From Megamonas hypermegale (lineage in GTDB: Bacteria > Bacillota > Negativicutes > Selenomonadales > Selenomonadaceae), in NCBI GenBank assembly GCA_002314325.1, contig DCFC01000035.1, forward strand, positions 52,091 through 116,090: 64,000 nt of DNA, written 5' to 3'. Numbering within the stretch: position 1 is the stretch's first letter; each line of letters opens with the position of its first letter. Positions 25,861 to 36,794 of the stretch are shown here, one piece after another. Both the position numbers and the translations under genes were made by a program. The notes beneath the pieces are model-generated. The model saw only the letters and a program-made list of their open reading frames with translations, had not been told where the DNA came from and did not search any database.

Positions 25861-26631
25861 TTAATAATACACCTTATACAGATACAATCCATTCGCCGGT
25901 GCCATTTTTCCGGCAAGCGCCCGATTTTTCGCCGCGATTATTTTCGGCACTTCATCCTTATCCACTCTGCCCAGACCGATATTGACCATAAGTCCCATGA
26001 TATTTCTGACCATATGGTACAAAAAGCCGCTGCCCCAGAATTTAAATACAAAAATATTGCCTTCTTGCCTGCAACTGGCTTCGTAAATCTCGCGTACAGG
26101 ACTTGTATCATTTCCCCCTACGGAACGAAATGAGGAAAAATCATGCTCCCCCTCAATATATTTTAAAGCCTTCTGCATATTTTCCAGGTTTAAATCCTTA
26201 TTCACATGCCAGAAATAGCGCGCCATAAACGGGTTGGCGACAGGTGATTGATACACTTTGTACTGATAAATCTTCGAGCGCACGCAGTGAAGCGCGCTGA
26301 AATCCTTAGCCGCTTCTTCCGCTTTCGTAATCACTATATCCTCCGGCAAAAGCCTGTTCGCCGCATAAGCCACGCGTTCTATCGGTATCGTCCCGTCCGT
26401 AAAGAAATTCACGACCTGCCCTCTGGCATGCACACCGGCATCCGTCCTGCCTGCTGCAGCTAGTTCAATACTGTCGCCGAACAATTTCTGCAAAACATCC
26501 TCCAGTACGTTCTGCACCGCCACGACTTTATTCTGACGCTGAAAACCGTGATATCTCGTTCCGTCATACATGAGCGTCAGTTTAATATTGCGCGCACGCG
26601 CCTTCATCATCTCTTTATGCTCCGGTCTCAT
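25861..26631 (-). CDS. truA: tRNA pseudouridine(38-40) synthase TruA
   Basis: The 256-residue enzyme isomerises uridines 38-40 of the tRNA anticodon arm. The catalytic aspartate is in AAAGRTDAGVHARGQV, and the FLYHMVRN motif is present. Start has GGGAG upstream. In many Firmicutes truA follows ecfT directly; here a plus-strand nucleotidyltransferase gene stands between. Confidence 0.95.
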   Translation of the reverse strand: MRPEHKEMMKARARNIKLTLMYDGTRYHGFQRQNKVVAVQNVLEDVLQKLFGDSIELAAAGRTDAGVHARGQVVNFFTDGTIPIERVAYAANRLLPEDIVITKAEEAAKDFSALHCVRSKIYQYKVYQSPVANPFMARYFWHVNKDLNLENMQKALKYIEGEHDFSSFRSVGGNDTSPVREIYEASCRQEGNIFVFKFWGSGFLYHMVRNIMGLMVNIGLGRVDKDEVPKIIAAKNRALAGKMAPANGLYLYKVYY

Positions 26632-26720
26632 TTTTTCTCCCTTTCATGTTGAAATATACTATAATTATTGTATCATCACTCATTAACAAATTGCAAAACA
26701 CACTCGAAAGGACTGATATC

Positions 26721-27536
26721 ATGCCTGACTTATTACAACTCATAACAGATAAATTCAAACCATGCAACTTTATCGAAGGAATAGTTCTCGGCGGTTCACG
26801 TGCCACAAATACAGCTTCCAACAACTCCGATTATGATATAGGCATTTATTACAATAAAGACTGCATTGATTATGGCATATTAAATACTATTGCCGCCGAA
26901 ATAGACGATAAACACCGCCCAAATTTAATCTGCCATGAAGGCGAATGGGGCAACTGGGTAAACTGCGGCGGCTGGCTTACTGTAAATAATTTTCCTGTTG
27001 ATTTGATACTGCGTGATATATCCCGCGTAAAAGACTGTATTACTCAAACAGATAACGGAAATATATCATTTCATTACCAGACAGGACACCCTCACGCTTA
27101 TTTAAATGTCATGTATCGCGGCGAACTTTCTGTCTCTAAAATACTTTTTGCTAAAAATAATGATTTTATACAGTTAAAACATCACGCTGAATATTATCCC
27201 GATACACTGCAAAAAGCACTTATTTCTTTTGCCATGTTTGAAGCAAATTTTTCCTGTATGCTGGCTCAAAAACATATCGGCAATGATGATTTATATTATA
27301 TTAACGGACATATATTCCGCTCCATTTCATCATTAAATCAAGTTCTGTTCGCACTTAACCGAGTTTATTGTTTAAACGAAAAGAAAGCTACCCTAAGAAT
27401 AAATACATTTTCTAAAGTGCCGCCAAACTATCACGCACGTATTAATCAAATTCTCCAGTTAAAAACAGATGATATTTCCCAGTCCCTTTATCTATTGGAA
27501 CAATTATGCCGTGAAGTTGAAAATATGACAAAATAA
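26721..27536 (+). CDS. MNT-type nucleotidyltransferase domain protein
   Basis: The 271-residue protein has a polymerase-beta-like nucleotidyltransferase motif (GGSRATNTASNNSDYDIG, about 23-40), where GS and the D-Y-D pair would bind metal and nucleotide. The rest has a helical C-terminal region. The family includes antibiotic- and protein-modifying enzymes; this substrate is unknown. The ATG at 26721 has AAAGGA 10 bases upstream; the longer frame from 26646 lacks a site. Its opposite strand and own terminator mark an insertion between ecfT and truA. Confidence 0.8.
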   Translation: MPDLLQLITDKFKPCNFIEGIVLGGSRATNTASNNSDYDIGIYYNKDCIDYGILNTIAAEIDDKHRPNLICHEGEWGNWVNCGGWLTVNNFPVDLILRDISRVKDCITQTDNGNISFHYQTGHPHAYLNVMYRGELSVSKILFAKNNDFIQLKHHAEYYPDTLQKALISFAMFEANFSCMLAQKHIGNDDLYYINGHIFRSISSLNQVLFALNRVYCLNEKKATLRINTFSKVPPNYHARINQILQLKTDDISQSLYLLEQLCREVENMTK

Positions 27537-27563
27537 AAACAGGCTCATTAAGCCTGTTTTTTT
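27535..27563. terminator. Bidirectional terminator
   Basis: AAAAACAGGCT pairs with AGCCTGTTTTTTT around a short loop, between convergent genes. Confidence 0.8.
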
Positions 27564-28389
27564 ATTTTAATGAAAAAAGCACCAAATCCGGCAGAAATGC
27601 TTTTATGCCGATTAAAAGAACTATAACAACAGCAAATACCGCCATTGCCGTATAATCGCATTTTTGCATTTTCAGTTCTTTCAGCCGCGTCCTGCCGATA
27701 CCGCCGTGATAGCATCTCGCCTCCATCGCCATCGCCAGCTCGTCGGCACGGCGGAAAGCACTGATGAACAACGGAATGAGTACCGGCATTACCGATTTCA
27801 TGCGCGCGAAAATATTGCCCGTTACAAAATCGGCACCGCGCGATTTCTGCGCTTTAATGATTTTATCCGTTTCTTCCAGCAGTGTCGGAATAAAGCGCAG
27901 AGCAATTGTCATCATCATCGCCAGTTCATGCGCCGGCACCCCCACTTTTTTGAGCGGACTCATCAAATCCTCAATCGCATCGGCCAAAACGAGCGGAGGT
28001 GTCGTAAAGGTAAGCAGCGACGCACCGAACATCAAAAGCAGTAATCTTAGACAGACAAACGACCCGTTGGCAATACCGTTCCATGTAATACTAAGTTTCC
28101 AAATCTGCACGAGCGGTTCGCCGCTGCCGCTGAACAAATGCAATATGAATGTAAATAAAATAATCCACATTATCGGTTTTATGGAATTGAAAAACATCTT
28201 CACGGGAATTTTCGATATTTTTATCAATCCCCCGACAATCGCGCACCAGATAATATACGACAGCTGATTGTCAAAAATAAAAATACCCACAATTAGAAAC
28301 AGCAGGCTTACAATCTTAAATCGGGCGTCCAGTTTATGCAGTATTGAATTCGCCGGAAAATACTGTCCTATTTTTATATCCGTCAGCAT
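27562..28389 (-). CDS. ecfT: ECF transporter transmembrane subunit EcfT
   Basis: The 275-residue membrane protein has about five to six hydrophobic segments and the coupling motif region (KAQKSRGADF; AMEARCYHGG) that binds the two ATPases. It serves as the shared scaffold for vitamin uptake with separate S subunits, none of which is in this window. Overlaps ecfA2 by 7 bases. Confidence 0.93.
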   Translation of the reverse strand: MLTDIKIGQYFPANSILHKLDARFKIVSLLFLIVGIFIFDNQLSYIIWCAIVGGLIKISKIPVKMFFNSIKPIMWIILFTFILHLFSGSGEPLVQIWKLSITWNGIANGSFVCLRLLLLMFGASLLTFTTPPLVLADAIEDLMSPLKKVGVPAHELAMMMTIALRFIPTLLEETDKIIKAQKSRGADFVTGNIFARMKSVMPVLIPLFISAFRRADELAMAMEARCYHGGIGRTRLKELKMQKCDYTAMAVFAVVIVLLIGIKAFLPDLVLFSLK

Positions 28390-29249
28390 TTTATCCCCCG
28401 CTTTCTCAAAGCTTGTAAAATTTCCGCCAAAGCATCATCTTTATCCAGAACATTTACATTGACATCAAATCCCCTGTCTTTAATTTTTTGCATAAGCTGC
28501 ATTACCTCCGGCTCTAAAAGGCCCGCTTCTTTTATAATCTGCCGATTGGCGAAAACTTTTTCCGGCTCATCATACAGCATGAGTTTTCCCCCATTCATCA
28601 CCGCCACTTTATCCGCCAGTTTCGCGATATCGTCCATATTGTGCGACACCATGATAATCGTCATTTTCTCTTTGTCATGCAGTTTTTTTATCTTCGATAA
28701 CAAATTCGCTTTTAAGCGCGGGTCAAGCCCTGCCGTCGGTTCGTCTAGCACCAGATATTTCGGCTTTAAAGCAATAATTCCGGCAATGGCCACGCGGCGC
28801 ATCTGTCCACCGCTCAGTTCAAACGGCGATTTATCCTTATACTGTTCATAATCAAGCTCGACAAATTCCATCGCTTCTCGTACGCGCTTTTGTATTTCTT
28901 CCTCACTGAAACCGAAATTTCTCGGACCGAAAGCAATATCCTTCTCTATCGTTTCTTCAAACAGCTGCTGTTCCGGATACTGAAAAACAAGCCCCACACT
29001 GCGGCGCGCCGCCAGTGCCGCTTTATTTTTTTTGCTTATATCCATGCCGTCAATATACACCGAGCCCTTATCCGGCGACAATAATCCGTTCACATGCTGC
29101 ATAAGCGTGGATTTTCCCGAACCAGTATGACCTGCAATCGCCGTAAAACTGCCTTCTTCAATAACCAGACTCACATCATCGAGCGCCGTTTTTTCATACG
29201 GTGTTTTTTCCATATAAATATGCGTTACATTTTTTATTTCTATTGACAT
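28383..29249 (-). CDS. ecfA2: ECF transporter ATPase EcfA2
   Basis: The 288-residue ABC ATPase has Walker A GHTGSGKST, signature LSGGQMRR, Walker B YLVLDEP and the switch His. It hydrolyses ATP with EcfA1 to power uptake. Overlaps ecfA1 by 10 bases and ecfT by 7, so translation is coupled. Confidence 0.93.
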   Translation of the reverse strand: MSIEIKNVTHIYMEKTPYEKTALDDVSLVIEEGSFTAIAGHTGSGKSTLMQHVNGLLSPDKGSVYIDGMDISKKNKAALAARRSVGLVFQYPEQQLFEETIEKDIAFGPRNFGFSEEEIQKRVREAMEFVELDYEQYKDKSPFELSGGQMRRVAIAGIIALKPKYLVLDEPTAGLDPRLKANLLSKIKKLHDKEKMTIIMVSHNMDDIAKLADKVAVMNGGKLMLYDEPEKVFANRQIIKEAGLLEPEVMQLMQKIKDRGFDVNVNVLDKDDALAEILQALRKRGIKC

Positions 29250-30091
29250 AAAACAATCTTCTCCAATTCCGCTGCCAACTGCTCTGCTGTAAACACATTG
29301 TCTGCAATCTTCACGCCGCGCTTTTTCAGTTCAGCCGCCATATCCACACTAAGTGGTACTTCCAATCCCAGCGAGCGCAGTTTCTGCCTGTCAGCAAAAA
29401 TCTGCTCCGGCGTGCCATCCTGAACAACTTTTCCGTTATCCATGACGACAATACGCTGCGCCTGCATCGCTTCTTCCATAAAATGCGTAATCATGATTAT
29501 CGTCATATTGTATTTTTCATGCAGCTCTTTAAGCGCATTCATCACTGCAATTCTACCCTGTGGGTCGAGCATTGCCGTCGGCTCATCCAGTATAAGACAG
29601 TTTGTACGCATGGCAATCGCTCCGGCAATCGCCGTCAGCTGTTTTTGTCCACCCGACAGCAGATGTGGCGCAAATTTGCGCAGATGTTCTATATGCAGCG
29701 ATTGCAGTGCAAATTCCACGCGCTTTCTTATTTCCTCTCGCGGCAGACCCATATTCTCCGGTCCGAAAGCAATATCATCCTCCACAATCGTCGCGATTAT
29801 CTGATTATCCGGATTTTGAAACACCATACTGACTTTCTGCCGCACCTTCCAGATTTCCTCACTGTCTTCCACCTTAATACCGTCCACAAAACACGCGCCC
29901 TCAGTCGGTAACAAAAGCCCGTTTAAATGCTTGGCAAGCGTTGACTTTCCCGAGCCGTTCACGCCGATAACAGCGATGAATTCACCCTTATCAATATTTA
30001 GATTGATATCATCCAGAGCCTTCAGCCCGTCTTTTTTTTCATCATTACTTTTAAAGACATGTGTTAAATGCTTTATCTCTATAAATGCCAA
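29240..30091 (-). CDS. ecfA1: ECF transporter ATPase EcfA1
   Basis: The 283-residue ABC ATPase has Walker A GVNGSGKST, signature LSGGQKQ, Walker B LILDEP. Start TTG at 30091 is chosen since AGGTG lies 6 bases upstream; a GTG at 30100 is part of that same site. First gene of ecfA1-ecfA2-ecfT. The promoter and a hairpin lie just upstream (30116-30174). Confidence 0.92.
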   Translation of the reverse strand: MAFIEIKHLTHVFKSNDEKKDGLKALDDINLNIDKGEFIAVIGVNGSGKSTLAKHLNGLLLPTEGACFVDGIKVEDSEEIWKVRQKVSMVFQNPDNQIIATIVEDDIAFGPENMGLPREEIRKRVEFALQSLHIEHLRKFAPHLLSGGQKQLTAIAGAIAMRTNCLILDEPTAMLDPQGRIAVMNALKELHEKYNMTIIMITHFMEEAMQAQRIVVMDNGKVVQDGTPEQIFADRQKLRSLGLEVPLSVDMAAELKKRGVKIADNVFTAEQLAAELEKIVLCQ

Positions 30092-30115
30092 AATTATCAC
30101 CTGTTTTTACCAAAA

Positions 30116-30150
30116 AAATAAGAACTGTGTAAAATCACAGTTCTTATTAT
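30116..30150 (-). terminator. Hairpin with T run at the ecfA1 start site
   Basis: AATAAGAACTGTG pairs with CACAGTTCTTATT, followed on the minus strand by T-rich sequence. It may end the rplQ transcript, but overlaps the expected ecfA1 start site. Confidence 0.65.
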
Positions 30151-30174
30151 ACTAAGTTTTAATTGTCAACACAA
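30146..30174 (-). promoter_or_regulatory. Promoter of ecfA1
   Basis: Minus strand TTGTGT (30169-30174), 17 bp, TATAAT (30146-30151). A TTGACA also occurs but only 12 bp from the -10 box. Confidence 0.45.
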
Positions 30175-30283
30175 TCGCCTTATCAAGTAAACCAAAAATC
30201 GCATAAATTATTTTTGACTTGCCTGATAAGGCGAAGGCGACCATACGGCCGCCTCACGTATCATATATTTCAATGAACCTAAA

Positions 30284-30625
30284 TTATTTTACTAATTCAA
30301 GTAAAGCCATCGGAGCAGCGTCGCCACGACGAACTCCTAATTTGAGGATACGAGTGTATCCGCCATTGCGTTCTTTATATTTAGGTGCAATTTCATCGAA
30401 TAATTTTTTAGCAACTTCTTTATCAACAAGTTCAGCAATAACCTGACGGCGAGCACTTAAATCATCGCGTTTTGCAAGTGTAATGAGTTTTTCTGCAAGA
30501 CCGCTGATTTCTTTAGCTTTAGCCTCAGTTGTTTCAATGCGTTCATGTTTAAATAAGGAAACCAGTACACTGCGGAACAATGCTTTGCGTGCGCTGGAGT
30601 TGCGTCCTAATTTACTGTAGCCCAT
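30284..30625 (-). CDS. rplQ: 50S ribosomal protein L17
   Basis: The 113-residue protein has the usual L17 opening ([19 protein letters not shown]) and full length. It lies near the peptide exit tunnel of the large subunit. Last gene of the alpha operon, 20 bp after rpoA. Confidence 0.97.
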   Translation of the reverse strand: MGYSKLGRNSSARKALFRSVLVSLFKHERIETTEAKAKEISGLAEKLITLAKRDDLSARRQVIAELVDKEVAKKLFDEIAPKYKERNGGYTRILKLGVRRGDAAPMALLELVK

Positions 30626-30645
30626 TAGCAGCCTGTCCTTTCCTG

Positions 30646-31602
30646 TTATTCTTTGTCAGCGAGTGTTAACCCTAATTCCTGTAATTTCTTTTTAACTTCT
30701 TCCAGAGACTTGCGACCAAGATTTCTAACCTTAATCATATCTTCTTCACTTTTCTGCATCAAATCTGCAACAGTGTTGATTTCAGCTCTCTTTAAGCAGT
30801 TATAAGAACGTACGGACAAATCAAGGTCCTCGATTGTCATTTCCATTACTTTGGAAGTGTTGTCTTCTTCCGGATTATTCAAGATAGCTTCATCAGCCGG
30901 AATATCTTCAACGGAACCGCCCATATTCTGGAAAAGACGCAGATGCGCAATCAGAATGCTTGCTGATTTGCTTACTGCTTCTTCCGGTTTAATGGAACCG
31001 TCAGTCCATACTTCCAACGTAAGTTTATCATAATCGGTAACATTACCAACACGAGTATCCGTTACTGTGTAATTAACTCTTTGAATAGGAGAGAAGATGG
31101 AATCGATTGGGATAATGCCAATTACCTGGTCAGGTTTTTTGTTTTTATCCGCCGGAGTGTATCCACGTCCACGTTCAACCACCATTTCCATTTTCAAAGA
31201 ACCAGTTTCATCAACAGTAGCGATATGCAAATCTTTGTTAAGAATTTCAATATCGGAATCAACTATGATGTCAGCTGCTGTTACTTCTTTTTCACCAGTA
31301 ACATCTATACGAATGGTATGAGGTTCTTCGTCGTGCATTTTCAGGCACAATTCTTTCAAGTTTAAGATAATGTTTGTTACATCATCACGAACCCCAGGAA
31401 TAGTAGAGAATTCATGAAGAACACCATCGATTTTGATAGATGTTATGGCTGCGCCCTCTAAAGAAGACAACAATATACGGCGTAAACTGTTGCCAAGAGT
31501 AGTACCATATCCGCGTTCCAACGGTTCGCAGACAAATTTGCCATAACGATTGTCTTCACTTATTTCTACAATCTCAATCTTTGGTCTTTCGATTTCGATC
31601 AT
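30646..31602 (-). CDS. rpoA: RNA polymerase alpha subunit
   Basis: The 318-residue subunit has the assembly domain (1-230; [17 protein letters not shown]) and C-terminal domain (about 250-315; [26 protein letters not shown]) that contacts upstream DNA and activators. The RNA polymerase partners rpoB and rpoC are not in the window. Confidence 0.98.
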   Translation of the reverse strand: MIEIERPKIEIVEISEDNRYGKFVCEPLERGYGTTLGNSLRRILLSSLEGAAITSIKIDGVLHEFSTIPGVRDDVTNIILNLKELCLKMHDEEPHTIRIDVTGEKEVTAADIIVDSDIEILNKDLHIATVDETGSLKMEMVVERGRGYTPADKNKKPDQVIGIIPIDSIFSPIQRVNYTVTDTRVGNVTDYDKLTLEVWTDGSIKPEEAVSKSASILIAHLRLFQNMGGSVEDIPADEAILNNPEEDNTSKVMEMTIEDLDLSVRSYNCLKRAEINTVADLMQKSEEDMIKVRNLGRKSLEEVKKKLQELGLTLADKE

Positions 31603-31645
31603 CTGAAGTAACCTCCTATTCTATACGCTATATAACACAGACATA

Positions 31646-32239
31646 TTATTTGGAGTACAATTCGACAATCGCCTGTTCGTTAACCGGAACATCGATTTCA
31701 TCACGGTTCGGGAATCTCGTAACAGAACCAGTGAGATTTTGAATATCAGCAGTAAGCCAAGCCGGTACGCTTAAAGCATTTTTGCTTTCAGCAATTTCTT
31801 TGAACAATTCAGTAGAGCGGCTTTTTTCTTTAACGCCGATTACATCGCCTACATTAACGAGTGCAGACGGAATGTTGAGGCGTTTGCCGTTTACAGTGAT
31901 ATGTCCATGAGAAACGAGCTGACGAGCCTGACGACGAGTGGAAGCAAGACCTAAACGGAAAACAACGTTGTCAATTCTGCGTTCGAGAAGACCGAGTAAG
32001 TTTTCACCAGTAATGCCCTGCATTTTCTGTGCTTTGTCGTAATAAGCTCTGAACTGTTTTTCTAATACACCATATATAAATTTAGCTTTTTGTTTTTCTT
32101 TTAACTGCATTCCGTATTCGCTTACTTTACGGCCAGAACGTTTTGGCTGTCTTTTGGAGCTTTTAGCAAGACCAACTACTGCTGTTTCTAAGCCGAGAGC
32201 GCGACATCTTTTCAGAGAAGGAACTCTGTCGATAGCCAT
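31646..32239 (-). CDS. rpsD: 30S ribosomal protein S4
   Basis: The 197-residue protein has an N-terminal helical domain without CXXC pairs (zinc-free form) and an S4 RNA-binding domain ([20 protein letters not shown], about 88-107). It starts small-subunit assembly by binding 16S rRNA. Confidence 0.97.
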   Translation of the reverse strand: MAIDRVPSLKRCRALGLETAVVGLAKSSKRQPKRSGRKVSEYGMQLKEKQKAKFIYGVLEKQFRAYYDKAQKMQGITGENLLGLLERRIDNVVFRLGLASTRRQARQLVSHGHITVNGKRLNIPSALVNVGDVIGVKEKSRSTELFKEIAESKNALSVPAWLTADIQNLTGSVTRFPNRDEIDVPVNEQAIVELYSK

Positions 32240-32260
32240 ATTTCTATTTCAACCTCCTAA

Positions 32261-32653
32261 TTATACTCTTCTGCGTTTAGGCGGACGGCAACCATTGTGC
32301 GGAATTGGAGTAACATCTTTAATCATGTTTACTTCAAGACCAGTTGCCTGTAAAGATCTGATTGCAGCTTCACGACCTGCACCAGGACCTTTTACATAAA
32401 CTTCAACCTGTTTTAAACCATGTTCCATAGCTGCTTTTGCTGCAACTTCTGCTGCCATCTGAGCTGCAAACGGAGTGCTTTTTCTGGAACCTCTGAAACC
32501 GAGTCCGCCAGCACTAGCCCAAGACAGAGCGTTACCATTTTTATCAGTGATAGTAACAATTGTATTATTGAAAGTCGAACGAATGTGAGCCACACCGTAT
32601 TCGACGTTTTTACGATCTTTTCTCTTCGGACGAGATGTTTTATTTGCTGCCAC
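32261..32653 (-). CDS. rpsK: 30S ribosomal protein S11
   Basis: The 130-residue protein has the S11 signature ([18 protein letters not shown]) and tail ([18 protein letters not shown]). It sits on the platform of the small subunit. Confidence 0.97.
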   Translation of the reverse strand: MAANKTSRPKRKDRKNVEYGVAHIRSTFNNTIVTITDKNGNALSWASAGGLGFRGSRKSTPFAAQMAAEVAAKAAMEHGLKQVEVYVKGPGAGREAAIRSLQATGLEVNMIKDVTPIPHNGCRPPKRRRV

Positions 32654-32672
32654 TTATTAAACCTCCTTCTTC

Positions 32673-33041
32673 TTAGCCTTTTTTACCCATTACAGTCTTT
32701 TTCGGACCTTTACGAGTACGTGCATTGTTTTTAGTGTTCTGACCGCGTACAGGCAGACCTAAACGATGACGTCTACCTCTGTAGCAGCCGATTTCAACTA
32801 AACGTTTAATATTCAAAGAAATTTCACGACGAAGGTCACCTTCTACAAGGTGATTTTTATCGATATATTCACGTAACTTAGCAACTTCATCTTCAGTAAG
32901 ATCACGTGCTCTAGTATCTGGATTAATACCAGTAGCAGCTAAAATACCCTGAGAAGTTTTCAGACCAATACCAAAAATATATGTTAAAGCAATTTCAACT
33001 CGTTTATCGCGTGGTAAATCTACACCGGCAATACGTGCCAT
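32673..33041 (-). CDS. rpsM: 30S ribosomal protein S13
   Basis: The 122-residue protein has the S13 opening ([19 protein letters not shown]) and the basic tail that reaches the P site tRNA ([17 protein letters not shown]). Upstream is rpmJ. Confidence 0.97.
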   Translation of the reverse strand: MARIAGVDLPRDKRVEIALTYIFGIGLKTSQGILAATGINPDTRARDLTEDEVAKLREYIDKNHLVEGDLRREISLNIKRLVEIGCYRGRRHRLGLPVRGQNTKNNARTRKGPKKTVMGKKG

Positions 33042-33056
33042 ACAATGAGCACCTCC

Positions 33057-33185
<129 letters not shown>

Positions 33186-33215
33186 TTACATTGCTATAAT
33201 GCCTAAATCTAGGTC

Positions 33216-33434
33216 TTATTTAAAACGGTAAGTGATTCGGCCTCTGGTCAAATCATAAGGCGTAAGTTCGATAGTAACTTTATCACCCGGCAGGATGCGG
33301 ATAAAATTCATGCGAATTTTACCGGAAACGTGAGCCAAAACAACGTGTCCGTTTTCCAGCTCTACTTTAAACATTGCATTCGGCAAAGCTTCCAGTACTT
33401 TACCTTCAACTTCAATTACATCTTGCTTAGACAT
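33216..33434 (-). CDS. infA: Translation initiation factor IF-1
   Basis: The 72-residue OB-fold protein binds the 30S A site at initiation. Start ATG at 33434 ([13 protein letters not shown]) is preceded by AAGGAG. A leader of about 170 nt lies upstream. The map gene often found just upstream in Firmicutes is absent. Confidence 0.96.
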   Translation of the reverse strand: MSKQDVIEVEGKVLEALPNAMFKVELENGHVVLAHVSGKIRMNFIRILPGDKVTIELTPYDLTRGRITYRFK

Positions 33435-33690
33435 GAAATTCTCCTTCAATTAAAGCTTAAGTTGGGCCGAAAACTCTATGAGGTTTGAATTATCATGCCC
33501 ATGATATGCCCAAACCTGTCAGTAATCCGTTTTTACAGCAATGCCATGCCCAACATTATTGTTATCTGCCGCAGTAAAACGTGTTTGTTTACTGCCCGAA
33601 TATTAATTATAACATATTACAGCGTTTAAATATATCATTATCAGCGATTTTTTTTACACTTTTTTTACAGATATATTACCGTATTATATT
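33435..33690 (-). promoter_or_regulatory. infA leader region with repeated GGGCATG
   Basis: The gap between adk and infA holds a likely promoter (extended -10, TGTTATAAT, with TATAAT at 33606-33611) and a leader with three copies of GGGCATG on the minus strand (about 33490-33560), partly palindromic (CATGGGCATG). No ORF. A structured leader is possible. Confidence 0.4.
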
Positions 33691-33695
33691 ATCAA

Positions 33696-34340
33696 TTAAC
33701 TGCGCAAAATTGCAACAATGTCTTGGAATACTTTATCCATTGACTGACTACCGTCAACTTCTTTGTAAAGTTCTTCTTTTTCATAATAAGAAATAAGAGG
33801 CTTTGTCTGTTCTTCATAAACAGAAAGACGATTTTTCATTGTTGCTTCGCTGTCGTCAGCTCTTTGATAAAGTTCACCGCCACACACGTCACAAATTCCG
33901 TCTTCCTTAGATGGTTTGAATTCTACATGATAAGTGCTTCCGCATTTTTTGCAGATACGGCGACCTACTGCTCTTCTTATCAGCTCACTAGCCGGAACAG
34001 CTACATTCAAAGCACAGTCAAGTTTTAAACCTAATTCACTGAGAATTTTATCCAAAGCCACAGCCTGTTCTACTGTACGAGGGAAACCATCCAATATAAA
34101 TCCTTTTTCGCAGTCAGCTTTAGATAAACGTTCCTTCACAATACCGATAGTAACGTCATCTGGTACGAGCTTGCCGGAATCCATGCAGGCTTTTGCCTGT
34201 TTGCCAAGTTCAGTACCTTCTTTTACTGCTGCACGAAACATATCTCCAGTAGAGATATGAGGAATTTTAAATTCTTCTACCAGCCTTGCTGCCTGCGTGC
34301 CTTTGCCGGCACCAGGAGGGCCCATTAAAAGGATGTGCAT
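33696..34340 (-). CDS. adk: Adenylate kinase
   Basis: The 214-residue enzyme interconverts AMP, ADP and ATP. P-loop GPPGAGKGT (7-15) and a zinc-binding LID (CKKCGSTYH ... CDVCG) are present, as in Gram-positive forms. Follows secY closely. Confidence 0.97.
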   Translation of the reverse strand: MHILLMGPPGAGKGTQAARLVEEFKIPHISTGDMFRAAVKEGTELGKQAKACMDSGKLVPDDVTIGIVKERLSKADCEKGFILDGFPRTVEQAVALDKILSELGLKLDCALNVAVPASELIRRAVGRRICKKCGSTYHVEFKPSKEDGICDVCGGELYQRADDSEATMKNRLSVYEEQTKPLISYYEKEELYKEVDGSQSMDKVFQDIVAILRS

Positions 34341-34351
34341 AGAAATCCTCC

Positions 34352-35608
34352 TTACTTCATAAAGCCTTCATAATGACGCATTACGACCATTGACTCAATC
34401 TGTTGCATCGTATTGAGTGCAACCCCTACAACGATTAGTAATGCCGTACCACCGAAATGAATGCCTTCAATATGAGTAGCACCGGCAATCATCGTAGGCA
34501 ATATTGCAATGAATGCAAGGAAAAATGCACCCGCTAATGTAATACGTGTCATAATACGGTCCAAATAATCTGCAGTCGCCTGTCCTGGACGAATACCAGG
34601 AATAAAACCACCGTATTTTTTCAAATTATCAGCGAGGTCCGGAATTTTAAAAGTAACGGCTGTGTAGAAATACGTAAAGAATATAATCAGCAGTGCATAA
34701 AGCGCCGACTGAAAAGGCGTTCCCCACTGGAAATAATCGGCAATCTGTCTAATCGTAGGATTTTCCACAAACTGCGCAATCGTCGGAGGAAACATCAGCA
34801 CGGAGGATGCAAAGATGATTGGAATAACGCCGGCCTGATTTACTTTAAGCGGTATATGCGTAGAATGGCCGCCGTATGTCTTACGACCTACAATCCGTTT
34901 AGCATACGAAACCGGAACTCTGCGTTGTCCTTCGTTGATAGCAATAACAAAAACTATCATCGCCAGGGCAATAATTCCAAAGAACAATACATTGAAATAA
35001 CTGATTGTTCCTGCTTGTAAATAATTATATATAGTACCCAAATTATGCGGAAGAGCCGCAACAATACCTGCAAAAATGATAAGCGATATACCATTTCCCA
35101 CACCGTGTGCAGTTATCTGTTCACCAATCCACATAAGGAATACCGTTCCTGCTGTCAGGGTAATAGCAATAATAAAAATAGATGTAAAACTAGGATTTAT
35201 AATGGCCTGTCTAAGACCAATGGACATACCAATAGCTTGTAAAAATGCCAAGACAACAGTAAGATAACGAGTCGTCTTGGTAATTTTTTTATGCCCCTCT
35301 TCACCCTCTTTGGACCACTGTTCCAAAGTAGGTATTACCACGGTCAATAACTGAATGATGATTGACGCGTTGATATATGGCGTAATACTCATAGCAAAGA
35401 GAGAGAATTTACTTAAAGCACCACCGGAAAATAAATCAAGCAGCCCGAACAAGTTACCGCTGTTAAATAACTGTTCAAGCGCCGCAGGATTTACTCCAGG
35501 CACCGGGATATGAGTCCCGAGCCTGAAGATTGCAAACATCACAAGTGTAAAAACTATTTTCTGTCGCAATTCGGTGATTTTGAGGATATTGCTAAGAGCT
35601 GAAAGCAC
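34352..35608 (-). CDS. secY: Protein translocase subunit SecY
   Basis: The 418-residue channel protein has about ten membrane segments, the plug region near 60 and typical [12 protein letters not shown] opening. With SecE (52883-53101) it forms the core translocon. Adjacent to rplO with no gap. Confidence 0.97.
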   Translation of the reverse strand: MLSALSNILKITELRQKIVFTLVMFAIFRLGTHIPVPGVNPAALEQLFNSGNLFGLLDLFSGGALSKFSLFAMSITPYINASIIIQLLTVVIPTLEQWSKEGEEGHKKITKTTRYLTVVLAFLQAIGMSIGLRQAIINPSFTSIFIIAITLTAGTVFLMWIGEQITAHGVGNGISLIIFAGIVAALPHNLGTIYNYLQAGTISYFNVLFFGIIALAMIVFVIAINEGQRRVPVSYAKRIVGRKTYGGHSTHIPLKVNQAGVIPIIFASSVLMFPPTIAQFVENPTIRQIADYFQWGTPFQSALYALLIIFFTYFYTAVTFKIPDLADNLKKYGGFIPGIRPGQATADYLDRIMTRITLAGAFFLAFIAILPTMIAGATHIEGIHFGGTALLIVVGVALNTMQQIESMVVMRHYEGFMK

Positions 35609-36049
35609 TTAGATCACCTCTACTTTTCCACCTGCTGCTGTAATTTTTTCTTCAGCAGATTTAGTAAAGCCGTTTGCTACTACTGTTAATTTCTTAGTAA
35701 TTTCGCCGTTACCAAGAACACGAACACCGTCGCAAACATTTTTAAGAATACCTGCTTCAACTAATGCTGCCGGGTCTACTGTTGCACCATCTTCAAAACG
35801 GTTTAAAGAAGAAACGTTAACTTCAGCATATTCTTTTGCAAAAACATTTTTGAAGCCACGTTTTGGCAATCTGCGGTATAAAGGCATCTGTCCACCTTCA
35901 AAGCCAGTGCGAACACCGCCGCCAGAACGAGCGTTCTGACCTTTATGGCCACGGCCGGAAGTTTTACCTAAACCGGAGCCTAAGCCACGACCAACACGAG
36001 TACGAACTTTTTTAGAGCCCGGTGCTGGTGATAATTCATGCAATTTCAT
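35609..36049 (-). CDS. rplO: 50S ribosomal protein L15
   Basis: The 146-residue protein has the glycine-rich N terminus ([19 protein letters not shown]) of L15 and a folded C-terminal half. Central to late large-subunit assembly. Confidence 0.97.
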   Translation of the reverse strand: MKLHELSPAPGSKKVRTRVGRGLGSGLGKTSGRGHKGQNARSGGGVRTGFEGGQMPLYRRLPKRGFKNVFAKEYAEVNVSSLNRFEDGATVDPAALVEAGILKNVCDGVRVLGNGEITKKLTVVANGFTKSAEEKITAAGGKVEVI

Positions 36050-36070
36050 AACCTGGACACCTCCTCTAAA

Positions 36071-36256
36071 TTATTCGCTGATTTTTTCTACTGTAATAAG
36101 ATGTTCTACTTTATGAAGCATACCTTTGATAGCCGGAGTATCTTCATGTTCTACTGTAGAATTTAATTTGCGTAATCCCAAAGCCTGAATTGTTCTTCTC
36201 TGAGTTTCAGGTCTGCCGATCAGACTTCTTGTAAGGGTAATTTTCACTTTTGCCAT
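36071..36256 (-). CDS. rpmD: 50S ribosomal protein L30
   Basis: The 61-residue protein has the L30 fold signature ([20 protein letters not shown], 3-22). Standard place between rpsE and rplO. Confidence 0.97.
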   Translation of the reverse strand: MAKVKITLTRSLIGRPETQRRTIQALGLRKLNSTVEHEDTPAIKGMLHKVEHLITVEKISE

Positions 36257-36271
36257 TGAAATATTTCCTCC

Positions 36272-36772
36272 TTAACCTAAAAGTTCCTGAACGGATTTTC
36301 CACGAAGTTCAGCTACAAGCTCAGCTTTTTTGAGCTGTTCCAAACCTTTGATGGTTGCGCGAACCATGTTGTTCGGATTGGAAGAACCTAAGGATTTAGT
36401 CAAAATGTTGTTGACACCTGCAAGTTCAAGTACCGCACGTGCCGGACCGCCTGCGATAACACCAGTACCTTTTGCAGCCGGTTTTAAGAGAACTTTACCC
36501 GCACCAAATACACCGATGCTTTCATGCGGAATAGTTTTATCTACTAAAGAAACTTCTACAAGATTCTTTTTAGCATCTTCAATGCCTTTTCTGATTGCTT
36601 CAGGTACTTCGCTAGCTTTGCCCAGACCTGCACCTACATGACCGTTTCTATCGCCTACTACAACAAGAGCGCTGAAGGAGAAGCGACGGCCACCTTTTAC
36701 AACCTTTGCAACGCGATTAATATAAACGACTTTTTCTTCTAATTCAAGTGCGTTTGCGTCAATCTTGGCCAT
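36272..36772 (-). CDS. rpsE: 30S ribosomal protein S5
   Basis: The 166-residue protein has the S5 RNA-binding domain ([20 protein letters not shown]) and the C-terminal fold. It helps keep decoding accurate. Confidence 0.97.
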   Translation of the reverse strand: MAKIDANALELEEKVVYINRVAKVVKGGRRFSFSALVVVGDRNGHVGAGLGKASEVPEAIRKGIEDAKKNLVEVSLVDKTIPHESIGVFGAGKVLLKPAAKGTGVIAGGPARAVLELAGVNNILTKSLGSSNPNNMVRATIKGLEQLKKAELVAELRGKSVQELLG

Positions 36773-36794
36773 TAATTTACCTCCTGTTCCAATA

